Origin: an uncultured Oscillospiraceae bacterium
GTDB lineage: Bacteria; Bacillota; Clostridia; Oscillospirales; Oscillospiraceae
Assembly: GCA_934565425.1 (NCBI GenBank)
Contig: CAKTHW010000015.1
Location: 1-28,658, forward strand
Direction of reading: 5' to 3'
DNA length: 28,658 bases
The notes beneath the pieces were generated by a model, which saw nothing but the letters and a program-made list of their open reading frames with translations, was not told the DNA's origin and searched no databases. The translations under genes and the position numbers were made by a program. Below are positions 1 to 5,671 of the stretch, one piece after another. Position 1 is the first letter of the stretch, and every line of letters starts with the position of its first letter.

Positions 1-610
1 CGAAGGCCATGCCGTACACCCGTTCCGGGTCGTGCTGGTAGGAGGGTCTGGGGTCGTGGGAGAGAACGGCCAAGAGGGCGGGCTGAGTCTCCGCTGGGAT
101 TTTGTTCAGCAGCTCCGGCGGGCACTCCACTGTCACCATCCGCTCATCCAGCTGGGCTGTGAACCCAGCTTGGGCGTCCGGATGGCAGTCGGCGTAGGGG
201 ATGTAGGGCTTGATGTCGTAGATGGGGGTGCCGTCCATCAGGTCTGCCCCGGACACGTGGAGCACCGGCCCCTCTGGCGTGTGCAGCTCCACCCGCTCCA
301 GGCGCACCGAGGACAGGCCCAGGTTGTTGGGTCGGAAGGGCGAACGGGTGGCGAAGACCCCCATCCGCTGATTACCCCCTAGCCGCGGGGGACGCACGGT
401 GGGCGACCAGCGGTCGCCCGACTTGGAAAACGACCAGATGAGCCACAGGTGGGAGAAGCCCTCGATGCCCCGGAGCATCTCCGGGTTCCGGTAGGCGGGT
501 TCAAAGACGATGGTGCTCTTCAGCTCGGTCACCAGACCGCTCTGGCGGGGGATGCCGAACTTGGTGGGAAAGGCGCTGCGCATGGTGGCGATGGGTTGGA
601 ATTCAGCCAT
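1..610 (-). CDS. trmO: TrmO (TsaA/YaeB family) tRNA t6A37 N6-methyltransferase, C-terminus cut by window edge
   Basis: In characterised members this enzyme uses S-adenosylmethionine to methylate N6 of t6A at position 37 of certain tRNAs in the cytoplasm. I translated the minus strand from the ATG at 610. The protein begins MAEFQPIATMRSAFPTKFGI and contains the TsaA signature ATRSPFRPNNLGLS about 100 residues in, preceded by the GFSHLWLIW stretch typical of the family's beta-barrel fold. About 203 codons are visible without a stop, and the gene continues past base 1. Its ATG lies inside the end of the Nudix gene in the overlap ATGGCTGA, so the two are probably translationally coupled. Family assignment is confident; activity on t6A is inherited from characterised homologues. 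Confidence 0.93.
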   Translation of the reverse strand, partial: MAEFQPIATMRSAFPTKFGIPRQSGLVTELKSTIVFEPAYRNPEMLRGIEGFSHLWLIWSFSKSGDRWSPTVRPPRLGGNQRMGVFATRSPFRPNNLGLSSVRLERVELHTPEGPVLHVSGADLMDGTPIYDIKPYIPYADCHPDAQAGFTAQLDERMVTVECPPELLNKIPAETQPALLAVLSHDPRPSYQHDPERVYGMAF

Positions 611-1010
611 GGTCTGCCCCTCCCGTTCCGCATCGGGTGCGAATCTGCGCCAAGATCTCCGTATCCGCCGGGCAGAACGCATAGTCGTCCATCTCCCCCA
701 CGGTGATCCAACGGATGTCGTTGTGTTCCAGCATTTTGGGAGTGCCCTGGGCGATGGTGGCGTAAAACAGGGTCAGGTGGATGGTGATGTCCGGGTAGAC
801 GTGGTCCACCTCGTAGAAGACGTCGCCCACGTCCAGCGTGATGTCCAGTTCCTCCTGACACTCCCGAATGAGCGCCTCCTGCCGGGTCTCCCCCGGCTCC
901 ACCTTGCCGCCCACAAACTCCCACAGCAGTCCCCGCTGCTTATGGGCGGGACGCTGGCAAATCAAAAAGCGGTCGCCGTGCCAAATGAGCGCCGCTACTA
1001 CTTCCGTCAT
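603..1010 (-). CDS. Nudix hydrolase (MutT/NudG-like)
   Basis: A 135-residue Nudix pyrophosphohydrolase, probably cytosolic, that cleaves a nucleoside diphosphate linked to another moiety; many small homologues sanitise oxidised or non-canonical NTPs. The Nudix box is clear: G35, E41, R49, E50, E53 and E54 occupy the G-x5-E-x7-RE-x2-EE positions and ligate the metal. The usual glycine after EE-x is Asp (D56). A proline-containing RPAHKQRGLLWEFVGGK segment before the box resembles MutT and CTP pyrophosphohydrolase proteins. AAGGAG lies about 6 nt before the ATG. The stop overlaps the trmO start by 8 bp. Substrate cannot be decided from sequence. Confidence 0.9.
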   Translation of the reverse strand: MTEVVAALIWHGDRFLICQRPAHKQRGLLWEFVGGKVEPGETRQEALIRECQEELDITLDVGDVFYEVDHVYPDITIHLTLFYATIAQGTPKMLEHNDIRWITVGEMDDYAFCPADTEILAQIRTRCGTGGADHG

Positions 1011-1074
1011 ACGCTTCTCCTTTCATATCCCAACCGACCGGCACATAGGAATGGGGTCAGATGGAGGTGATTTG

Positions 1075-1536
1075 ATGAAGAGAACGACCGTCTCTCCCCT
1101 CTGGCGTCAGAGCACCGCTGTGGCGGCGCTGGTCGTCTCCCTGCTGCTCTGCTTCTGGGCGGGGCGTCTGCATCAGAACACGGCGGCCAACGTGGCCATG
1201 GCCGGGAAGCTGGACACCCTCTGCCGACAGACTCTTTCCCGCTTCGGCTGGGAGGCGTCCGAGCTGGTGTGCCAGGAGGATTTCACCCTGCCTGACCCCT
1301 TCGGCCCCAACTATGACACCTTCCTCGCCCTCCAGCAGGAGGCCGGGTTCGACCTGACCCCTTACGCCGGCAAGACCGTCCTGCGCTACACCTACCGCAT
1401 CGCAAACTACCCCTCCGGCAGCGACACCATCTACGCCGACCTGCTCCTGTGGCAGGAACAGGTCATCGGCGGCGACCTGCGCAGCGCCAATCTGGACGGT
1501 TTTTTGACCAGCCTCAACGGGTCAGAAAAAAGCTGA
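1075..1536 (+). CDS. Small membrane-anchored protein, DUF4830-type
   Basis: This encodes 153 residues. I chose the ATG at 1075 because GGAGGTGA ends just upstream; a longer in-frame reading from 868 would run antisense through the Nudix gene. An N-terminal signal-anchor helix (about residues 13-28, rich in A, V and L) is followed by a soluble domain. Its pattern is GWE near the start, GFDLTPYAGKTVLRYTY in the middle, and YADLLLWQ...IGGDLRSANLDGF at the end, which matches my recollection of the DUF4830 family of Clostridia. No catalytic motif is visible and the function is unknown. It is transcribed away from the Nudix/trmO pair, and its last codons overlap a terminator belonging to the opposite strand. 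Confidence 0.75.
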   Translation: MKRTTVSPLWRQSTAVAALVVSLLLCFWAGRLHQNTAANVAMAGKLDTLCRQTLSRFGWEASELVCQEDFTLPDPFGPNYDTFLALQQEAGFDLTPYAGKTVLRYTYRIANYPSGSDTIYADLLLWQEQVIGGDLRSANLDGFLTSLNGSEKS

Positions 1537-1561
1537 CGCTGCGCAGATGCGGAGCGTCAGC
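1526..1561 (-). terminator. Rho-independent terminator for the minus-strand uvrC-to-coiled-coil gene group
   Basis: A perfect 9-bp stem (GCTGACGCT at 1532-1540 and AGCGTCAGC at 1553-1561) has a 12-nt loop. On the minus strand it is followed by six T residues (plus-strand A run 1526-1531). The T tract is only on the minus side, so it should stop transcription arriving from the coiled-coil gene that ends at 1683. It overlaps the stop codon (1534-1536) of the convergent DUF4830 gene. Confidence 0.7.
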
Positions 1562-1593
1562 GATGGATCATTTCGGTCGGTCTGTGCGTGTCG

Positions 1594-1644
1594 CCCCCCC
1601 TCAGTCAGCTATGCTGACAGCTCCCCCCATAAATGGGGGGAGCC
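1594..1644. repeat. Palindromic intergenic element with two back-to-back hairpins
   Basis: The 146-bp gap between the convergent genes holds two adjacent stem-loops. One is GTCAGC/GCTGAC (1604-1609, 1613-1618); the other is GCTCCCCCC/GGGGGGAGC (1620-1628, 1635-1643). A C run at 1594-1600 could pair with the G run at 1653-1658. From memory, elements of this form (CCCCTCAGTCAGC followed by a GCTCCCCC hairpin) are scattered between genes in gut Ruminococcaceae and Oscillospiraceae, so this is probably a dispersed REP/MITE-like copy. Only one copy is present here. Confidence 0.6.
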
Positions 1645-1682
1645 AGATTTTTGGGGGGAAAATGCTTGCATTGGGCTGACTT

Positions 1683-2255
1683 TTATTCTTCCTCAGCAGC
1701 CACGTCATAAGCTGCCTTGGTGGGTCGATTATTTCCCAACCCAGCCAGAGACCGGAACTTGCTCCGGGACTGCTTGACCTCATTGAGGGCTGCGTTGACC
1801 GCCTCTTCCGTCCGGCGGAGGGCATCCTCGCAGTAGTCGTTGGCCACGCCCCGCAGCTCGTTGGAGCGCTTCTCGGCCATGGCGATCATCTCCTTGGCCT
1901 TGGCGTCTGCCTGGCGCATGAGCTCGTTGGCCTGTGCCTTAGCGCCGGACATGATCTCGTTGTCGTTGATCATCTTCCGTGCCTGCTCTTCCGCCCGCTT
2001 GCGCAGCTGCTCGATGTCCGCCTCTGCCTGCTTCCGGGCCCGGTCGGCGTCTGCCTTGGCCTTTTCCAGATACTCGTTGCGGGTATCCATCATCTTCCGC
2101 GCCTCGCTGATCTCAGCCGGGAATCTCCCCCGCACTTCGTCCAGGATATCCAGCGCTTTATCTCGTTCGATCTTGCAAAAACCGCCTAAACCGCCCTTTG
2201 CGTCGTCGATCATCTCATACAGCATATCCAGCAATTCCATTACACTGTTTGCCAT
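1683..2255 (-). CDS. Coiled-coil protein linked to coaD, function unknown
   Basis: A 190-residue soluble protein beginning MANSVMELLDMLYEMIDDAK. Residues about 45-165 are almost entirely charged heptad helix rich in A, E, K and R (for example RKQAEADIEQLRKRAEEQAR). This explains why relatives are often labelled V-type ATPase subunit H-like or ATPase; no nucleotide-binding motif supports that. A conserved tail, YCEDALRRTEEAVNAALNEV followed by QSRSKFRSL, is typical of the clostridial family found beside coaD. There is no signal peptide or membrane segment. It is the last gene of the uvrC-rsmD-coaD group, 27 bp after coaD. A DivIVA-like scaffold role is possible but unproven. Confidence 0.85.
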   Translation of the reverse strand: MANSVMELLDMLYEMIDDAKGGLGGFCKIERDKALDILDEVRGRFPAEISEARKMMDTRNEYLEKAKADADRARKQAEADIEQLRKRAEEQARKMINDNEIMSGAKAQANELMRQADAKAKEMIAMAEKRSNELRGVANDYCEDALRRTEEAVNAALNEVKQSRSKFRSLAGLGNNRPTKAAYDVAAEEE

Positions 2256-2282
2256 TGCGATACGTCACCCTTTCCCGCGTTT

Positions 2283-2780
2283 TTACTGCTTTGCGCCTAA
2301 CTGCTGCGCCATTTTCCGATTCACGTCTTCTTCGATCAAAGGGGAGACGAACCCTTCTAATTTCACGTTGTACCGCGCCATCTCCTTGACGATGCTGGAG
2401 CTGAGGTAGGTATAATCCTGGCAGGCGGTCAAGAACACCGTGTCCAGATCCGGGTTGAGCTTCCGGTTCAGGGTGGCCATCTGGAACTCCGCCTCGAAGT
2501 CGGACATGGCACGCAGCCCCTTGACGATGCAGGACGCGCCTCTGGACTTGGCGTAGTCCGCCAGGAGGATATGGGAGGAGTCGATCTCCACGTTGTCCAG
2601 ACCCTTCACCACACGGCGCAGCAGGTCCACCCGTTCATCTGGGGTGAACAGCCCTTTTTTATCAGAATTTACCATAACGCAGACGATCACCTTGTCGAAC
2701 TGCTTGGCGGCCCGCTTGATGATGTCCAGATGTCCCAATGTCACCGGGTCGAAACTGCCCGGATAGATTGCGATACTCAT
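2283..2780 (-). CDS. coaD: Phosphopantetheine adenylyltransferase
   Basis: Catalyses transfer of AMP from ATP to 4'-phosphopantetheine, giving dephospho-CoA, the penultimate step of coenzyme A synthesis. The 165-residue protein has the nucleotidyltransferase start YPGSFDPVTLGH with the (T/H)xGH motif, a KGLRAMSDFEAEFQMA substrate-binding segment, and the YLSSSIVKE motif near residue 130, all diagnostic of bacterial CoaD. Length is normal for the family. Its ATG overlaps the rsmD stop as ATGA. The rsmD-coaD pairing is widely conserved in Firmicutes, so the call is very secure. Confidence 0.97.
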   Translation of the reverse strand: MSIAIYPGSFDPVTLGHLDIIKRAAKQFDKVIVCVMVNSDKKGLFTPDERVDLLRRVVKGLDNVEIDSSHILLADYAKSRGASCIVKGLRAMSDFEAEFQMATLNRKLNPDLDTVFLTACQDYTYLSSSIVKEMARYNVKLEGFVSPLIEEDVNRKMAQQLGAKQ

Positions 2781-3331
2781 TGTGAATCACTTTCCTTTCG
2801 GTAGAGCGTCACCTTGATTTTACCGTACTTATAATCTCGGCTTTTTCGGTAAGGGTTCGGCAGCTCCGGCAAATCCTGGTTCACGCGACTTTCGCAGATA
2901 ATTATACCATTTTCAGCAAGAATGTCAATTCCAGCGATGCGATTTAAGGTCGTTTCCAGCAAATTTGCGTCATATGGGGGGTCCAGAAAGATCAAATGGT
3001 ACTTCTCCCGCGTCCCGCTCAAAAAGGACAGAGAGTCCCCCTGCACCACCTTTGCACGCTCGGTCAGTCCAGTGGCTTCCAGATTCTCCCGCACCAGCTT
3101 CACCGCGTCCTTCCGCTGATCCACAAAGGTGCAGTGGGCGGCGCCACGGCTGAGGCACTCGATGCCCAGCTGTCCGGTGCCGGCGAACAGATCCAGCACC
3201 CGGCGACCCTCGATGTCAAACTGGATGACGTTGAACAGCCCCTCTTTCACCCGATCGGTGGTGGGGCGGGTGTCCTTGCCGGTCAGCTCGCCCAAGCGTC
3301 TGCCTCTGGCGGTTCCTGTGATCACTCTCAT
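2777..3331 (-). CDS. rsmD: 16S rRNA (guanine966-N2)-methyltransferase RsmD
   Basis: An AdoMet-dependent methyltransferase that in characterised homologues modifies G966 of 16S rRNA in the assembled small subunit. The 184-residue protein starts MRVITGTARGRRLGEL. It carries the AdoMet motif I LDLFAGTGQLGIE (about residue 45) and the catalytic motif IV FLDPPY (about residue 115), which identifies an exocyclic amino N-methyltransferase. It overlaps uvrC upstream and coaD downstream by 4 bp each (ATGA), so it is translated as part of a coupled operon. No anomalies were seen. Confidence 0.96.
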   Translation of the reverse strand: MRVITGTARGRRLGELTGKDTRPTTDRVKEGLFNVIQFDIEGRRVLDLFAGTGQLGIECLSRGAAHCTFVDQRKDAVKLVRENLEATGLTERAKVVQGDSLSFLSGTREKYHLIFLDPPYDANLLETTLNRIAGIDILAENGIIICESRVNQDLPELPNPYRKSRDYKYGKIKVTLYRKESDSQ

Positions 3332-5178
3332 TCCTTGCTTCCTCCCTCATTTTCTCCCGTTGTCCCATGGAAATGGGTATACACGGCTTGCGCCACCGAT
3401 TTGGGCACAGCCTTGCACAATGCTTCATAGTCTGCCGCTCGGATGGCCTTCACGCTCTTGAAATGCTTCAATAATTGGTTTCGCCGCACCTCGCCCACGC
3501 CGGGAATTTCCTCCAACGCCGATGCTACGGTGCGTTTGCTGTGGCTGGTGTGGTGGAAGGAGATGGCGTACCGGTGGGTCTCCTCTTGGATACGTCCCAC
3601 CAGGGCAAAGATGGCAGGCTGGGCTTGCAGCCCAATTTCTCGGCCGTCCGGCGCCACCAGCGCCCGGGTGCGGTGCCGTCCGTCCTTGACCATGCCGAAC
3701 ACCGGCACGTCCAATCCGGCTTGCGCCAGCACCCGACAAGCCACGCCCACCTGTCCTAGCCCGCCGTCCATCAGGATCACATCAGGCAGGACGTTGAACT
3801 TCTCGTTGTCCTCCAGGTAGCGATGGAACCGGCGGGTGAGCACCTGATCCATGGACGCATAGTCGTCCGGCCCCTGCATATCCTTTAGGTGGAATTTGCG
3901 GTAGGCGCTCTTGAGGGGCTTGCCGTCCACAAAGACGGTCATGCCGCCCACGATGTCATCACTGCCGGTGTTGGAGATGTCATACGCCTCGATGCGGCGG
4001 GGCGGGTTCTCCAAGCCCAACATGGAACCGAACAAGCTCAGGAGCTGATTCTTGCGCTCCTCCTTGGTGATGGAGCGTTCCAGCTCCTCCCTGGCGTTCT
4101 TGTTGGCCAGGCGCACCAGGTTCACCTTGTTCCCCCGCTTGGGCACCAGCAGCTCCACCTTCCGACCGGCCTGTTCCGTGAGCATCCGCTCCAAATCCTC
4201 CCGATCCTCAAAGTCGCAGGGCAGGCAGACCACCTTGGGCAGATGTCCACGGGCGCCGTAATACTGCTTCAGCAGCGCCGACAGCACCTCCCCTTCCGAT
4301 TCCTCCACCGGCAGGGTGATCTGCTCTATGTCCCGCTCCGCCAGGGTGCCTTCTAAATAATGCAGCACGGCGAAGCTGAACTTCTGCTGCACCTGGTAGA
4401 CCCCCACTACGTCAGTCTCCGCCTGGACGCCGGCCACCACCTTTTGCCGCACGCCCAACAGCCGGATGGCCTGGAGCCGATCCCGCAGCTCGGCAGCCTG
4501 CTCGAAGCGCAGCTCCTCTGACGCCTGGAACATCTCCGCCTCCAACTCCTTCTCCACTTCCGAGAACTTGCCGTCCAACAGCCGGATGGCCTGCTGGATG
4601 CGGGCTTGGTAAGCCTCCTGGGTCATCTCCGGACGGCACCAGCCATCGCAGTTGCCCAGGTGGTGGTTCAGGCAGGGTCTGTCCTTGCCGATGTCCCTGG
4701 GGAACTGTCTGCGGCAGGTGGGCAGGCGGAGCGCTACCGAGATGGTGCGGATGATCTCCCGGGTGCTGCTCCGGCTGCCGTAAGGGCCGAAGTAGCGTGC
4801 TCCATCCTCCGATACCCGATTGACCAGGGAGAACCGAGGATAGCGCTGCTGGACAGACAGACGGACATAGGGGTAGCCCTTGTCGTCCTTGAGCAGGATA
4901 TTGTAGCGGGGCTGATGGCGCTTGATGAGGGAGCACTCCAACACCAGGGCTTCAAACTCGCTGTCGGCTAGGATATAGTCAAAGTGGTCGATCTGGCGCA
5001 CCATGTTTCGGGTTTTGCTGGTGTGGCTGGCCAGGTTGACAAAGTATTGACTCACCCGATTCTTCAGCGCTCGGGACTTGCCCACATAGATGACCTCCCC
5101 TTCCTCGTTCATCATGATATACACGCCGGGGGACAGGGGCAGGGAGAGGGCTTTTTGTTTCAATTCTTCTCGCGTCAT
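3328..5178 (-). CDS. uvrC: Excinuclease ABC subunit C
   Basis: The dual-incision nuclease of nucleotide excision repair, recruited by UvrB to damaged DNA. The N-terminal GIY-YIG domain (about residues 14-92, GVYIM...VIYVGKSRALKNRVSQYF) makes the 3' cut. A UVR helical hairpin (about 200-235) contacts UvrB. The RNase H-like domain (about 370-540, with EAYDISN and VFVDG) makes the 5' cut. Tandem helix-hairpin-helix motifs (EEIPGVGEVRRNQLLKHF) bind DNA. I start at the ATG at 5178 (MTREELKQKALSLP) because it aligns with known UvrC starts. An in-frame ATG at 5208 lies inside the loop of the preceding terminator and would add 10 residues. The stop overlaps rsmD by 4 bp. Confidence 0.97.
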   Translation of the reverse strand: MTREELKQKALSLPLSPGVYIMMNEEGEVIYVGKSRALKNRVSQYFVNLASHTSKTRNMVRQIDHFDYILADSEFEALVLECSLIKRHQPRYNILLKDDKGYPYVRLSVQQRYPRFSLVNRVSEDGARYFGPYGSRSSTREIIRTISVALRLPTCRRQFPRDIGKDRPCLNHHLGNCDGWCRPEMTQEAYQARIQQAIRLLDGKFSEVEKELEAEMFQASEELRFEQAAELRDRLQAIRLLGVRQKVVAGVQAETDVVGVYQVQQKFSFAVLHYLEGTLAERDIEQITLPVEESEGEVLSALLKQYYGARGHLPKVVCLPCDFEDREDLERMLTEQAGRKVELLVPKRGNKVNLVRLANKNAREELERSITKEERKNQLLSLFGSMLGLENPPRRIEAYDISNTGSDDIVGGMTVFVDGKPLKSAYRKFHLKDMQGPDDYASMDQVLTRRFHRYLEDNEKFNVLPDVILMDGGLGQVGVACRVLAQAGLDVPVFGMVKDGRHRTRALVAPDGREIGLQAQPAIFALVGRIQEETHRYAISFHHTSHSKRTVASALEEIPGVGEVRRNQLLKHFKSVKAIRAADYEALCKAVPKSVAQAVYTHFHGTTGENEGGSKE

Positions 5179-5194
5179 AACGTTCTCAAACAGC

Positions 5195-5220
5195 AAAAAG
5201 CGCCGCATCTGCGGCGCTTT
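5195..5220 (-). terminator. Strong hairpin terminator between the HPr-like gene and uvrC
   Basis: A perfect 10-bp stem (AAAGCGCCGC and GCGGCGCTTT, plus-strand 5197-5206 and 5211-5220) has a 4-nt loop and a minus-strand T tract (plus A run 5195-5199). It follows the HPr-like stop by about 25 bp and ends about 16 bp before the uvrC ATG. That leaves no room for a uvrC promoter downstream of it, so uvrC must be read through this structure. Confidence 0.8.
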
Positions 5221-5244
5221 CCCTTTTTCTATTTCCGTTCTGTG

Positions 5245-5508
5245 TCACTCAGCCTGGTCGCCAGCCAGCAGGGCAGCCAGTTCTTCCACTGCTTCCCCTT
5301 CGCCGGGGCCGTCTGCGATCAGCTGAATCTTCGTGCCCTGGGTCACGCCCATGGACAGAACACCCAGAAGGCTCTTGGCATTGGCACGCCGTTCTCCTTT
5401 TTCCACCCAAATGGAACAAGTGTGCTCATTTGCCTTCTGAACAAAGAAAGTCGCGGGCCTAGCGTATAGTCCGTTCTGGCTTTTTACAACCGCTTCCTTT
5501 ACTGTCAT
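5245..5508 (-). CDS. HPr-family protein lacking the active-site histidine (Crh-like)
   Basis: An 87-residue HPr-fold protein. True HPr carries phosphate from enzyme I on His15 to sugar permeases. Here the site reads NGLYARPAT, with Tyr15 (codon TAC, checked in the DNA) replacing His15, so phosphotransfer should be impossible. The regulatory serine is intact: Ser46 within AKSLLGVLSMG, the target of HPr kinase in Firmicutes. This combination resembles Bacillus Crh (Gln15, Ser46), which acts as a CcpA corepressor, so a regulatory role is inferred. No ptsI is adjacent. It has its own promoter at 5558-5587, an SD (GGGGAGG) 11 nt before the ATG, and a terminator behind it. Confidence 0.9.
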   Translation of the reverse strand: MTVKEAVVKSQNGLYARPATFFVQKANEHTCSIWVEKGERRANAKSLLGVLSMGVTQGTKIQLIADGPGEGEAVEELAALLAGDQAE

Positions 5509-5557
5509 ATCTCAATATACCTCCCCAAGGCATTTCCTTGTTTAATTGCCTAACCGT

Positions 5558-5587
5558 ATCATAGCAAATCTTGAATATTTTCGTCAA
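5558..5587 (-). promoter_or_regulatory. Sigma-A promoter of the HPr-like gene
   Basis: On the minus strand, TTGACG (5582-5587) and TATGAT (5558-5563) are separated by 18 bp, and TGC before the -10 gives an extended element. The predicted start near 5551 gives a leader of about 43 nt containing the SD at 5520-5526. It lies in the 163-bp gap behind mutS2, so the HPr-like gene can be transcribed independently of the mutS2 operon. Confidence 0.65.
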
Positions 5588-5671
5588 TAGCATTTTAAAC
5601 AAACTTCATGATACAACCGGCCGAAAAATTTCATTTATTGAGCATGACCACCAAAGGCAGGTTTTTTCCCG

